Shown in pieces: positions 34,212-46,989 of a DNA stretch of 64,000 bases (within the stretch, counting starts at the first letter, position 1; each line of letters starts with the position of its first letter). Position numbers and translations under genes: made by a program. The DNA is from Capsicum annuum (taxonomy: Eukaryota > Streptophyta > Magnoliopsida > Solanales > Solanaceae): the NCBI RefSeq assembly GCF_002878395.1, contig NC_061121.1, positions 130,483,946 to 130,547,945 on the forward strand, in the 5' to 3' direction. Below the pieces are notes generated by a model that was given only the letters and a program-made list of their open reading frames with translations, was not told where the DNA came from and searched no databases.

Positions 34212-36962
34212 TGTAACGCCCCAAATCTAGTACCCGGAATGCTACACGGTGCTCATGACCCTGAAGGACCACAAGGTAACCCATGATTTATATTTGTATC
34301 TGAGCACTGAATAATATGCTGTAAATATGTGGAATATAAGCTGTAAGGCCATAAGGTTCAAAACTAAACTAATACTATATATAACATAATATTTGCAATG
34401 CGGTAAACCAATACCCAAAACTGAAATAAACTGTCTGAAACAAGCTATAGTTTGAAAGCATCTAAACTGTCTTAAAACTATAGAGTTGATGGGACATATC
34501 CCCAACTAACTTCGAACTACTGAAATAATAAAGTAATAAAATAATCATGCTATCCTCGAATGAAGAGGACTCACTGTTAGTCCGGCTACTGAACGTTTGA
34601 TCTACTAAGGATACTCAAGAGCTCGTGCTTCTAAACATATGGTATAAAATACCATAGCTCAAATGTGTTAGTATAATTGAATGTACTGGTATGCAAGTGA
34701 GGTAGACTGAGTGCACGGGTTCATATGCATGAACAATACTAACTGACTGAATAACATGAATATGAGAATACATGCATGAATACGTAAACTGTAACTAAGA
34801 TCATACTGACACTGGGTACTGAGTTCTAAGCATTGCGTTGCTGATATCTAAGTTTACTGGTATAGATAACTGAGTCTACTAAATACTGAGGGGCTGATGT
34901 TGTATTACTGATGAAGGACTATATATTTTTGATAGTTCTGATTATGAAGAATTGGTCTGATTGACTGTGTCTGACCATCCTGAAATCTAAATACTGGCAC
35001 ATAAATTTCATACAATTAATATACTATTAACTGAGTGACTGTGTCTAACAGTCCTGGTTCTGATGGAACTAGTTGAGTTTCATACTGAGATGAGCGATGG
35101 TATCTGACAGTCTTGATATCTATAGAACTTAACTGAGTTCTATTACTGAGACTAAATCTGAAACTAAGACTGCGGGAGGTAATCATCTAACAGACATGCA
35201 CTAATAAAGAAATATAGCTAAGTTGGGGTCCAATCTGTAGCCCCAATTGGAAGAGTGTTAATACCATGCCATTGGTAAGGACAAGTTTTGACTGATCCCT
35301 CATATAGCAGGTACTCAAAGGAGAATGGTGTGACCCTCATATAACAGGTTATGTCACTTTATCTACCCTCAAAATAGTAAGTTTGATGTCTCAACCTATG
35401 CTGGCTACGTAGTTATGGAGCACAAGGACTACTTCTAAGAATCACACCATCTAATAATAGGTGAGTTCCCATCCTTAGGCTCACTCGGTGCTGAATCCTA
35501 CTCCCATCTGAATAGACACTGAACATGATTACCTGAACTAAACTAGACTGGGTTCCTTGGGTTTTATGACTAACAAAATACTACTGAATTTTGTCAACTG
35601 ATAGAATGATATTGAGTTCTACTAGTTGACTGAGTTACTAAGGTCTGAACTAAATACTGCTAAGATCTAATAACTATCTGAAATTATAGAGATTACTGAG
35701 ATTACTGGGCTGCTACTGAATTTACTAGATTTTCCTGAGTTACATGATTGTCTGAGTTGTACTGATCATGGCTTGATAATGAGTATCATGAAAACTGACA
35801 CTGGCTCTAGGAACACAGCTAAATTGTTGGGTAAAAGTACCCCCAAGACTCGATATCATAATAAGTAAATCATGGAACAAGCTTAAAATCTCAACGGTGG
35901 CTACATGTGTATTTTCATTCATTTAGACATTTCAACAACCACTTGAGATGCATTACTTGTACATGAATGGGGAATACGTATTAGCATACTATAACATGGC
36001 ATTATTTCTTTCACTTATTAATCACATGAACAATTCATCAATCACTTGGTGAGCATAACATATGCACATAACCTTATATAACAAATAGGCATCATAATTC
36101 ACATTCCTATTGACAAATTTCAAGGGTTTGACATGGTTCACATGATACTACACATATATCACTTTATTTCACATCGATATTGCTATTAAATCATGAAATA
36201 AAGAACCCATTATCATAATATTCATGAATCCAATCAAACTAACTCTTAAAATTCATCAAAAACATTATCTTCATTTTTTTAGAAGATTTCTTAGACTCCA
36301 AGGGTAGAAGCCCTTGGATGAACATTTGACATACTTTAGTTGGTGAATTCTTGAAGGTTGATGGTGGAATCCCTTGGACATTGAGTCTTGAATTGATAGC
36401 CCTATGGTTTTGTTCTTGAGGATTTTATGAATAATGAATAGGATTATCCAAAAGTGGGCTAAATTTTGAGTTATGAGGGCTGAAGGGTGTCGAGAAAAGA
36501 CTGAATTAACCTTGAGGATGCGGCTTTTAAATGACTGAGAATTAGGCACCAACGCTATTAGTGACACGAAGTGTCATGGCATCGACATGATATTCAATGC
36601 ATCACACCATCATTATGTCAAGCCTCAGTACTTTGACCCAAGCAACCTACAACAATATCAACCAACGTGATTGGCGACGTGGCGCGCCAAGATCGCGTTG
36701 GTACACTATTTTGGGCTTCCAAACGTGGTCTAAATATGGTCCAAAAAATTTGAAACTTTTTCTGGACCACCTATAGACCTCTTTGATCATGAATTAACAA
36801 AAATACGAACCATTAAAGAACATTAAGGTGGCGAAATAAGATTGCCAACTTTCAAAGACCAATAATAGGCTAAGTCTGGGACCTTATTTATAACTAAGTA
36901 TGGGACCCCCTTATCAAGCATAAATGGATGGAATTAAACTTAGGATTTTGCAGGGTCTTACA
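34212..36962 (-). repeat. E6 3' LTR
   Basis: On the plus strand it runs from TGTAACGCCCC to CAGGGTCTTACA, 2751 bp, so in element orientation it starts TGTAAGACCC like E5. The CpG-bearing block is at 36550-36710 and contains GGCGACGTGGCGCGCC. It pairs with the split 5' LTR, which would also be about 2.75 kb before its deletion. Confidence 0.9.
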
Positions 36963-36975
36963 ATATCTCCCCCTT
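36963..36975 (-). other. E6 polypurine tract
   Basis: On the minus strand this is AAGGGGGAGATAT, next to the 3' LTR and after the conserved CATTCGAGGATGGATG box (about 36985-37000). Confidence 0.85.
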
Positions 36976-39030
36976 GGGAACATCCATCCTCGAATGAGAC
37001 TTACTGAGATAGGCGAAATGATAAGCTGAAGTACATGCTAAACATGAACAACTAAAACATGAGTACACGACTGACATCATTAATTTGCAGAGATTTGTTC
37101 TGAGCATGCATATCTGATGCATGATTTCTGAGTGGCATGAGTGATAAGCTAAATATATTATACTGAACATGCATATTTGATGCATGAATACATGACTAAT
37201 CTAACACATGAATGCATGCCTGAATATAGAATGGTAATTGATGCCAAGTTTATCATAGAAATCTGAGCATGAAAGTGGATAAGTTAAAGGGAGACTGTTT
37301 TCTTAAACTAATAATACTAATGAGCATAAAATGAGTATAGAACGTGATACATGAGCTGGATATCATGATCTGAACTGAGTACCTTGAATATGTGGCTTAT
37401 GGTTGAGATCGGAGTTTAATGGTCAACTCATAAGTATCCCTTATCCAAAACGGGACTCATTATGAGAAGAGAGAGTAACATGTTTAAGTCATGGATATTT
37501 AGGGGAATTATCATATATCTCTCTCTTGGGACACTATGTCCCTTGAAGAAGACTGAACTAACTTTGTTGGGATATTGAGGAAAACTGAGGCGATGCATGA
37601 GGCAACTACGGATTAAATCATGACTGAATACCTGGAATTTGAAACTAAGGCATGATACATGAATTTGAATACCTGGAATTCGAAACTAAGGCATGATACA
37701 TGAACCAAGTCAAACACGCCACTACCTAGTTGGTCCATCTTAGAATGATCACATTCATGAGATTCTGAATAGTGTGACTAGCTGGAAATACGGGAAACCA
37801 CACCATCTAAACTTGTCTATCTAGCTACTAAACAGAATTACTGGCTGCTTAACTAACTCATACAGGAAATTTCTACTCGACTGGACAGTTTCTATAACAC
37901 TCTTTCCATAGAGTTCTAGTGACTGAAGGGAGAAAGTGAATCTTAGACTAACCAGAGTAGGACATTTGAATAAGTGATCTCTATATGGTAGAGATTCTTG
38001 TATTAGGATGCAAGGCCTAAGAAAAATCATCTAAGATAAAGTGACTAAGACTTATGCATTGCAACTGATACTACTGAAAAGATTCACGTGGGTGTTGAGT
38101 ATGAATGTATAAATACACAAATTTATCTGATTAACTGATTAACTAATAGCTGACTACTGGGTCTGTAAGGCTAAATTATACTTAGCCTGAAAGGCTGGAC
38201 TTAGACTATAGAGTATTATATATAAAAGGTAATGACTAACTAGGTAACATGAGGTAACTGAGCATGAATGAGTGAAAGACTGTATTACCTTAAGAATGCA
38301 AGACCAAGTACCCAACATGATTTTGAAACATTCTATAAACTGAGGTACGAAAATACAAATGACTGAATAACTGATGGTCATATACTATGGTCGGGTAATC
38401 CTGAAAGTGATCTGAGTTTATGATCTGACTGGACTAGGACTTAGACTGAGATTGTATCTAAAATGGTAATTGAGACTGTAACCATAACTAAGAATGTAAC
38501 TGGGACTGAATGCTAGTTCCTAATAAATGAGGGTTGACTGGTAGTGAAGTACTGAATTTTGATGGCTAAATAACTAATAACTGAAGGCCATGGTTCTGTA
38601 GGACTATCTCAGTTCTTTACTGAATACTGATTACTGAATGATGCTATAACTGAGGGATAAGCGATGGAACATTAACAATATGGTTTCACCAAGGGATCTA
38701 AACTGAGGGTATACGTGGCATAATATGAGTTTGGCTGAACACTAGGAGTGAAGTCATGAATCGTGTGGGCTAAGCATACTATAAAGCATGACATGAGTGC
38801 ATGAGTCATAAGCTCGATGAACTGGGTTTGGAATTTCTTCATTCATAGAACATGATCCGCAACATTAGATAAACTTGGACTCCTCATATGAGGAACTTGA
38901 AACACATACTATATATGAAAAATGAATGGATATAAACTGTATTTGTGGGACTGAAACTAAAGCATGTGTAAGTATCAAGAGGGTTGAAGTTCAAAACATT
39001 GAACTGAGGTAGGAATGAGTCGGGAATCAT
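36976..39030 (-). other. E6 non-coding internal region
   Basis: No pol similarity. On the minus strand, about 38030-37500 aligns with E5 and E8 (see E5 non-coding region). It contains a 41-bp tandem duplication at 37626-37707. The 69-codon frame at 37821-38030 lies in the shared stretch, but E5 and E8 have no corresponding open frame, so I do not call it a gene. Confidence 0.75.
37626..37707. repeat. 41-bp tandem duplication in E6
   Basis: Two nearly identical copies starting GAATACCTGGAATT at 37626 and 37667, each running to GGCATGATACATGA. Confidence 0.9.
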
Positions 39031-39400
39031 CTTCCCTTATTAATTTCCTAAACATACTGGCAGTACTACAAGAATCTGAAGGCCTGACTTTCTGAGATAT
39101 CACAACCGGACAATTACTGAATACCTATCGGGCTGTGTTAGACTAACTCACTGGGGTAGAGACTGGAAAAGGTCCTGTTAACATTTGGTCTAACCTTAAA
39201 GTGAAATGCTATGAAAGGAGTTATAAAATAAAAAAAAGCTCCTAAATCTGAATAAACATAAACATGTAAAAGAGAGATCTACAACATACCAGTGACTGCA
39301 TTAGGAGAACTTTCCTGACCTTGTCAGGACTAAAGTGCATAGAGTTTGTTTGGGCGTTGCCCACTGATAGCGCTGGATTTGGCACCCTGCTGATTCGGGC
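39031..39400 (-). pseudogene. E6 protease remnant (badly decayed)
   Basis: Minus strand. After the zinc-knuckle region, V-T-G-M-L and then Y-F-I-T-P-F-I-A can be read where relatives have the L-L-D-P-G-A-S active site. The catalytic motif itself is not recognisable. There are several stops. Confidence 0.6.
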
Positions 39401-40494
39401 GACCGAACTGAGTTAAAGGATAATCGTGCTGACTTTGTGGGCCGGGATTAGGACAGTCTCAAACCTTATGACCCAACTCCCCACATCTGAAACACACATC
39501 ACTCCCGACTCTACATATACCCTTATGATGCTTACCAAACTCTTCGCAAAGCGGGTGAGTAAAAACCCTACCCTCGCTACTATAGGCCTTGGATCCTGGT
39601 ACCCTATCTCTATGATTATTTTTGAACTTTGGTACTGGGGCACTAGCTGAAGAGGGAACTAGGACTGAAAACTTTTGACTATGCTGAGAACGGTTACCAC
39701 CCTATGACCCTAGCTGAGAAAAACTATAACTACCTATTCTGGCTCTCTTATTATCTTTTTTTTTTCTTCTGAAGTTTCTTCTCTTCAATCTGTTGAGCAT
39801 GGACCATAAACTTAGATATGTCTATCTTTTTAATCAACATTGCAGTATTGCACTCCTTAACCACTCTACCTGAAACTCTAGACACAAACTTGCTTATTCT
39901 GGATCTACTATCTACTCCTACATGGGGAACATACCCAGCTAACTGGGTGAACTTGAGGGAGTATTCTTTCATAATCATGCTTCCTTGTCTGAGATTGATG
40001 AACTCTAACACTTTGGCTTCTTTCTTCTCTAGGGGAAAGAATCTATCTAAGAAGGTCGTAGCAAACTCCTTCTATTCTATTGGCCCTATATTTGTACCCC
40101 TGTCTACCTTCAACTATTTAAAACACGTATGGGATATATCTTGTAGCTGATAGGCGACTATCTCTGCACTTTCACTTGAAGTCACTCCCATGATAGTTGT
40201 GACTTTCTGAACCTGGTCGAGGAACTCCTATGGACCCTCTTTAGACTTAGAACTGGAGAATAGGGGATGATTGATTCAGGTGAATTCCCAAATCCTGGCT
40301 ACAGCTGAATTAGTCATTGGGTTAGCTAGAGTAGCAGCTGGCCGGTCATTCTGAGTTGTGACTGGATTAGATAGAGTAGTGAATATAGTACTTAATTCTA
40401 TATGAGAAATATAATTGTCCAGGGGAACTGCCTAAACTGGTTGAGGTGCTGATTGACTACCAGATCTCCTTTTGCTAGCCCTTTTGGAAGGCAT
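39401..40494 (-). pseudogene. gag: E6 gag (broken)
   Basis: Minus strand, from the ATG complementary to 40492-40494 (MPSKRASKRR). The block at 39751-40011 includes M-K-E-Y-S-L-K-F-T-Q-L and K-I-D-I-S-K-F-M-V-H-A-Q-Q. The zinc knuckle near 39456-39497 keeps all Cys and His positions (C-F-R-C-G-E-L-G-H) but has a TGA stop just before the last D-C. It resembles the gag of E2 and E5. Confidence 0.87.
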
Positions 40495-40697
40495 ATTCTG
40501 TAAATAAAAGGAAGAATGGATCAGACTGGGAGTTAAATTTGAGCTCATGCTCACTGGCATGACATGAATACTGAAAGAATGGAACTACTCCTAAAACATC
40601 TCATAGCCTCCTGCACATAAGTGTTATGCACAACACACCCATGTACAAGACTATACTAGATGTGGCATTACAGACTTCCTAGGACGCTATTGAACCT

Positions 40698-40710
40698 GGC
40701 TCTGATACCA
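40698..40710 (-). other. E6 primer binding site (tRNA-iMet type)
   Basis: On the minus strand TGGTATCAGAGCC, an exact match to the consensus, four bases inside the 5' LTR. Confidence 0.9.
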
Positions 40711-40714
40711 AGTT

Positions 40715-40765
40715 TGTAATGTCTCTAATTTGGTACCCAAAATACTACATGGTGCTCATGGCCCC
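40715..40765 (-). repeat. E6 5' LTR, inner 51 bp
   Basis: On the plus strand it starts TGTAATGTCTC and matches the beginning of 34212-36962. It is cut off by the E7 5' LTR at 40766. Confidence 0.87.
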
Positions 40766-43543
40766 TGTAAAACCCCGCAAAGTTCCCTCTTAGTTTGAGC
40801 CTTAGAGCGTGTCGAATGAAGTATAATTTTGTCCCTAAAAGATGTAGGAGTGACTCCTAAGTGAGTATTATGTTAACCATATAGAATTTCCCTAATTTAA
40901 AATTTTTATAACTTGAGAAATTTAATAATCTTTCCATCGATATAAGAGTCTCCCAAATTCGATACTCGGATAAAAAGTTATGGATAATTTAAGACCTAGT
41001 CATAAAACTGTGTCATTTAGTGCTTGGCGAATTATGGAGAGGGTCAATTTGACAATTATCAAATTCCAGTGGAACTCCATAATATTGGTGCATCACGCTG
41101 AGATTCCAGGTCCCAACCAGTGAGAAAATATGATAGCTCTGCATCGCAGTGACTCCCATATTGCCAAATGTCAATTTCTAGTGAGCCACCGCGATAAGTA
41201 GTGCGTCGTAGTGACCCCCTAAATTGTGTTCCCAGTTCAATTTTCTAGCTTTGTACAGATGTTAAAAGGGGTATTTTGGACTTTTTCCAAGCCTATAAAA
41301 CCATGCAAACTCCAAATCAAAGTCATTTGCAAGCATTCTATGAGTTTTTTCTCAAGTTTTGTCTCATCAAAAACCCTAAGTATCCAAAACATCTTCCAAG
41401 AATCTGAAGAATCCAAAATGGATTTTCTAAATTGAGTCAATATTCAAGGATCCCAAGTCAAGGGCCTCAAGAACGCTTATTCAAGAGTACAAATAGAGTT
41501 TCAAAAGTGAGAGTTCATCCAAAGCTTCTAATTCAATGTATGTGGGGTTTTGAACAAGAGTAACCACTTTCACCCTTGTGCCCAAAAGGCTTATTTAAAT
41601 CGTAAATTTCCTGAAATCTATGAGTTTTTAAAATGAGTTTGAATTGGGGGGTTTTCACCCATTATTATTGAATGCATTATCTTGATATTTCCCATGAATT
41701 AAGAGTCAAATGGCATGATTTCTGAATGTTTTATTCAGAATTTACAGCTGGTTATAAACCCCATGATTTTACTTCTTGAGAAGCTAATATTTGCAATGTT
41801 GAGATATTGAAGCATATGACTATATTGAGATTTTGAGATAAATTGCTGAAATTCCCAAATTTCCACATGATTTATGAATCTATATGCTATATATTATGCT
41901 TTTGATGAGCTTTAACTTGAGATTGAACTATGGGTTAGTAAGCCCTATTCGAGACTTGTGAAATTATGAACTCTTGTGCTATAAGCACCCATGACTTGAG
42001 CGTTTTAAGATGATTGAGAAATGAATTGACCTAATGGTCCTAATGCTTTGAAATCCACTTCATCATATGAGATTATCAATTTAATTATTGGGTTCGTGGT
42101 AAACTATGATATTATTCTAAATGTGGATTTTTATAAGATGAGCACAGATAATCTAAAGGGAGTAGTACTTAGAAATGAGTGAGTAAGTCAATGCAATTTC
42201 TTACTTCAAAACTACGTACCACCGTAGGTTGGGCCTGAGGCCGAGTTTATGATGATTAGGATTGGGTCCGAGGCCGACTTTCATTTAGTGATCACTACAC
42301 CTAGGTTATACTCCTTGGCAAGAGTATGATGCTCCTCCCTAATTTGGGGTCTCCTCCTTAGTAGGACAAAACGTTGGACTCCATGTAGCTTGCATAGTTT
42401 ATATCAGTTACGAGAACCTTCCTTTCCCTTTTAAACTTTGAAATTTGATACTTATTTTCCCTTTCTATGAGTTATTTTCCTAAATGGTGGAATGGCAAAG
42501 TTGTTCCCTAATTAAAGTGCTTCCTTGAGGTGGGTTATTTCCCTAAATGAAAGTATCTTCCCTTGATATAGTACTTTTCATAAATCATTGAGATAAGTTA
42601 TTTCCTTGAGCTAGAATACTTTTCCATTTGAGATAGAATGATTTTCCTAAAGCTTGAAATGAGATTTTTTCCTAAGGTGAATGAAATGCTTTCAAATATA
42701 TTTCCAAGTCATATAATTCAGAATTCTAAGTATATGATTTCTAAATAATTATAAAATGTTGAGAATTAAAGAGGTTTTAGTCTCCATGAGACATATGCGT
42801 GAGTTGAAAGTATTGTTCAAAGTCCCTTAGCCTTTGGGTATTGAGAATAAGAGAAAATTTCTGATTTTTATGGTTAAAGAGCGATGACTCAAGACATTTG
42901 TGTTGCATGCCTCATTCTATATGATTTATGAGCTTTATATTTTATACTTGTTTAAGTCATGTGAGTCATCTCATTTTGCATTTATGATTTGATTAAAGAA
43001 GATCGGTACTATTTTTATACATATGCATTCACCACCGCATACTCAGTACATTCAAAAGTACTAATTCACATATATGTTTGTGTGTTATATTGTCTTATAT
43101 ATAGGTTAAGGTGCTCATTCCCAGCCTCATCCATGATTCTTTGAGTACCTTGCCTACATTTTCTACTGTGGTGAGTCCTCATGGTTCAAGGACCTATATT
43201 CAAATATTTTTTGTATTTGAGAGACTATGTTTTATCTTCAGTTCATTTCAAGTCAGTTGGGGACATATTCCAACGGCTCTCTAGTTTTTATTAGACTAGT
43301 ATCATACTTATGATATTTTGAGGGTTTGGTATTATGGTTTTCTTGAGGTTTTCCTATATTATGGTCATATGGACGAAGTATCTTTCCATATTTTCTTAAC
43401 GTGATATGATTATGTGAGTATTTAAGTCTATTTCATGTTGAATTGTGTGTTGTTGGTAGAAACTGGCTGTAAGGGTTAGCTTGGGGATACTTGTAGCCAT
43501 AAGCACCGTAGGACATCCCGGGAGGTGATTTCAGGTCGTTACA
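40766..43543 (+). repeat. E7 5' LTR
   Basis: 2778 bp, TGTAAAACCCC to GGTCGTTACA. Landmarks: CpG block 41090-41220 (CACCGCGATA, GTGCGTCGTA), TATA box GCCTATAAAA at about 41291, telobox AAACCCTAA at 41371-41379, donor-like GTATGTGGGG at 41538, acceptor-like ATATAG ending at 43104, and U5 hairpin GGATAC/GTAGCC near 43485-43496. Confidence 0.92.
41291..41300 (+). promoter_or_regulatory. E7 LTR TATA box
   Basis: GCCTATAAAA lies in the LTR between the CpG-rich block and the telobox, a sensible position for the element promoter. It is absent from the 3' LTR because of an internal deletion. Confidence 0.6.
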
Positions 43544-43547
43544 AATT

Positions 43548-43561
43548 TGGTATCAGAGCCA
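43548..43561 (+). other. E7 primer binding site (tRNA-iMet)
   Basis: TGGTATCAGAGCCA, an exact match to the initiator-Met primer site, four bases after the LTR. Confidence 0.92.
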
Positions 43562-43753
43562 GGTTTCTAAGGAGTCCTAAGGAGTCTGACAAGCCGTGTT
43601 GAGTAGAGTCTTAATTATCAGTGTGTAGCGTGCCACATCTATAAGCAAGAGGCTATGAGAGATTTTTGGAAAAAGTTGTTTCTTTTTTTAGATTCTATCG
43701 TACCTACAGTTGTCCCTCTTATCTAATGGTCTGTGCTATTTTATTTTTAGAAA

Positions 43754-44930
43754 ATGCCTCTTCAAAGAGTGAATGTCCACAGGAACAATGATGAGCTACC
43801 CCCACCTATTAATTCTTTGAATGAGACGGTGTCCCATGTTGTGTTTAGGGCGTCCTTTCAGGCGTTAGCCCAAGTGGTCACCGCAAATGTTCGAGCCAAT
43901 AACCAGGCCCTAATTGCTAATCAGTAGGGTGGTGATGTAGCCGTGGCTAGGATTCATGGCTTTATATGGATGAATTCGCCTGAGTTCTATGTGTCCAAGG
44001 TAAATGAGGAGCCACAGTTGTACTTGGAGAAGGTGATAAAGATCACTGATGTTATGCATTTTTCAGAAGAAGAAAGTGTTAAGTTGGCATCCTATAGACT
44101 GCAGGACATTGCCTATGATTGGGTTGTATTATTGAAGAAGGGTAGAGGTGAGACTGCCGCTTCTATGACTTGGAAAGTGTTTCAAGATGTATTCTTGGAT
44201 CAATTCTTTCTGCTTGAGAGAGGGAGGCAAAGATTGAGGAACTCATAAACTTGAGGCAGGGCTCCATGACTGTTAAAGAGTACTGTTTGAAGTTCAATCA
44301 GTTGCCAAGTACGCTCCTGATTTGATTTTTGACACTCGAGAGTATGAGTAAGTTTGTGACCGGTGTTTCTGGGATGGTACTGAGGTAGTGTAGGGATACG
44401 ATGTTGCAAAGGATATGGATCTGGCTATGTTGATGATGCATGCCCAACAGATAGAGGCAGATAAGCTTAGAGAAAGAGATAGAATAAGGGGTAGCAAGTG
44501 GGCTAGACCTGAGCAGTATGAGTTTAGCCAGCCTAGGTTCCATGGAGGGAACTGCCCCTAGTTTCAAAGATGATCATCTATTCCAGTGCATTCATCTGCT
44601 AGTGCTCTCACACCTAGAGGTAGACCTGAGCAAAGGAGAAGGTCTTTCATGTCTGGGTCATAAAACAGTGTTGGTATCCGACCTTGTTATCCTCCTTATG
44701 CTAAATGTGGCAGGAATTATCTTGGGCAGTGTTTAGGGGTGTGAGGGGTTGGTTTGGTTGTGGCAAGTGGGGCGACAGACTTAGAGATTATCCCTATGCT
44801 AGACAGGGGAAGAAAGATGCCCGACCTCAGGCACAGGCTGTTAGTATACCATCTTTAATACTCCATCCTGCCCCTGCTCAGGGTGCTTCTTCTAGCACCG
44901 CTAGCAGTCAGCGCCAGAACAGGTTTTATG
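43754..44930 (+). pseudogene. gag: E7 gag (broken)
   Basis: The ATG at 43754 starts MPLQRVNVHRNN. A TAG at 43925-43927 replaces a Gln. The gag domain continues in frame (W-M-N-S-P-E-F-Y, S-Y-R-L-Q-D-I-A-Y-D-W) to a frameshift near 44230. The M-T-V-K-E-Y-C-L-K-F-N-Q-L block follows in another frame, with further frame changes at about 44305 and 44410. The zinc knuckle near 44747-44790 is damaged: it reads F-G-C-G-K-W-G-D-R-L-R-D-Y, having lost its first and last Cys and its His. The same frame then runs into protease. Confidence 0.87.
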
Positions 44931-45415
44931 CCTTGCCACCCCATTGGGAGCATGAGAAATCTCTTGAGGTTGTTACTGGTATGCTCTGGGTCTTTTGTCT
45001 TGATGTTTATATGTTGTTAGATAGTGGGTCAAATCTCTTTTAATTGGCCCCACTTGTAGCTGTGAATTTCAAAATAAGTCCCAAAAAGATTCCTGAGCCT
45101 TTCCTAGTTTCTATTCTAGTCGGAGAGTCAGTTGTTGCTAAATAAGTGTATAGAGGTTGCCCTGTTACTGCGCTTCATAGAGTCATACCCACTGATTTGA
45201 TAAAGTTAGACATGGTAGATTTTGAACTTATTCTGGGTATAGATTGGCTTCATTCTTGCTACGTGTCTATAGATTGTCGTACCCGTATGGTCAAGTTCTA
45301 TTTTCATGATGAACCAGTGATTGAGTGGTTCGGGAGTTCGGTATCTCAGTTATTTTATCTCCTATATCAAAGCCAAAAAACTCATATCCAAAGGTTGTAT
45401 TTACCACCTAGTTAG
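44931..45415 (+). pseudogene. E7 aspartic protease (broken)
   Basis: The active site reads L-L-D-S-G-S with Asp at 45020-45022, so the catalytic Asp-x-Gly is kept. A TAA stop at 45041 and a TAA near 45144 interrupt it. 45146-45415 carries the rest, ending in E-L-I-L-G-I-D-W-L-H-S, the usual junction to RT. Confidence 0.85.
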
Positions 45416-46255
45416 AGTCAAAGACACTCAGTCCGAGGCTCCAACTATTCAGTTAGTCGATATTGTTAATGAGTTTCCAGATGTCTTTTTGGAAGATATC
45501 CCAAGGGTACCTTCCAATAGAGAGATACAGTTTGGAATTGACCTTTTTCCTAAAGTAAAAACCTATTTCTATTCTGCCATATCGTATGGCACCCGCATAG
45601 CTTAAGGAGTTGAAGGAGCAACTCAAAGATCTCTTAGATAAAGGTTTCATTAGGCCTAGTATTTCTCCTTAGGGCGCACCTGTTTTGTTTTTATAGAAGA
45701 AGGATGGATCTTTGCGTATGTACATTGATTACCATCAACTGAACAAGGTCACAGTCAAAAATAAGTATTCTCTTCCAAGAATTGATGAAATGTTCGATTA
45801 GTTGCAAGGTGCAAGTTATTTCTCCAAAATAGAACTTAGATCCAGCTATCATCAACTTAAGGTGAGGGAATGTGATATTACAAAAATGGCCTTCCGAACC
45901 CGCTATGGTCACTTTGAGTTTCTAGTTATGTCTTTCGGGTTAACCAATGCCCCAACAGCTTTTAAGGACCTTATGAATTGAGTGTTCAAGAAATACCTTG
46001 ATATGTTTGTCATTGTATTCATAGATGATATCCTTGTGTACTCCCGTGATGAGAATGACCAAGCAAATCATCTTATATTTGTCTTGCAAACTCTTAGAGA
46101 TCACCAGTTGTTTTCCAAATTCAGTAAGTGTGAATTCTAGCTAAGGTCTGTAACCTTTCTGGGTCATGTTGTTTTGGCCGAAGGTATTAGAGTCGATCCC
46201 TAAAGATAGAAGCTGTGAGAAATTAGCCTAGACCTATCTCTCCATCCGACATTAG
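45416..46255 (+). pseudogene. E7 reverse transcriptase (broken)
   Basis: Blocks visible in order: V-N-E-F-P-D-V-F (45470), L-D-K-G-F-I-R-P (45640), [10 protein letters not shown] (45725), F-S-K-I-E-L-R-S (the usual M-I-D-L is changed to K-I-E-L), and FIDDILVYS at 46018-46044 with both catalytic Asp kept. In-frame TAG or TGA stops occur near 45672, 45799, 45980 and 46138, several at Trp, Gln or Arg positions, and there is a frameshift near 45560. Confidence 0.88.
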
Positions 46256-46830
46256 GAGTTTCTTGGGTCTAGCGGGCTATTATCATCGTTTTGTTGAGGG
46301 TTTCTCTTTCGTTGCATCTTCTATGACCCAGTTGACCCAAAAGAAAGTTAAATTTGAGTGGTCTAATTCCTATGAGAAAAGTTTTCAAGAGTTGAAGACT
46401 CGACTCACTTCAGCCCCTGTGTTGACTTTGCCTGATGGTATGATGGTTTTGTGGTCTATTGGGATGCCTCTAGAGTTGGTTTGGGTTGTGTGTTTATGCA
46501 GAGAGGTAAGGTTATAGCTTATGCCTCTAGACAGTTGAAGTCACATGAAAAGAACTACTCGACCCATGATCTTGAGTTGGCTGTTGTAGTCTTTGCTTTG
46601 AAAATCTGGAGACACTATCTTTATTGTGTCCATGTTGATGTGATCACCGATCATAAGAGCCTGCAGTATGTGTTCACCCAGAAGGAGTTGAATCTTAGTC
46701 ATAGGATATAATTGGAGTTGTTGAAAGATTATGATATGAGTGTGTTGTATCACCTGGGCAAGGCCAATGTATTGGCGGACGCCCTTAGTAAATTATCTAT
46801 GGGTAGTGTTGTGCATATGGGGGGGGGGGG
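46256..46830 (+). pseudogene. E7 RNase H (broken)
   Basis: This begins with G-L-A-G-Y-Y-H-R-F-V-E-G (46263). A frameshift near 46440-46460 leads to [11 protein letters not shown] (46451 on), with the RNase H blocks [13 protein letters not shown] and [12 protein letters not shown] at 46709 precedes L-K-D-Y-D-M-S-V-L-Y-H. The D-A-L-S linker to integrase is followed by a 13-base G run (46819-46831) that shifts the frame. Confidence 0.86.
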
Positions 46831-46831
46831 G
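46819..46831 (+). repeat. Run of 13 G in E7
   Basis: A homopolymer between the RNase H and integrase regions, causing or masking a frameshift. Its length may be unreliable in the assembly. Confidence 0.9.
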
Positions 46832-46989
46832 TAAAAGAGAGTTAGCTCATGATGTGCACTGTCTGGCTAGGTTGGGTGTTAGATTGCTTGATTTAGTGGA
46901 GAGGAGTACATTGGTGCAGAGTAGTTTCGAATCCTTTTTAGTTTTGAAAGTGAAAGAGAAGCAAAGGAGAAGCAAGATAGAGACCCTAG

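Noticed and set aside
37821..38030. 69-codon frame in the E6 part of the shared non-coding module
   Set aside because: The aligned parts of E5 and E8 do not keep the frame.
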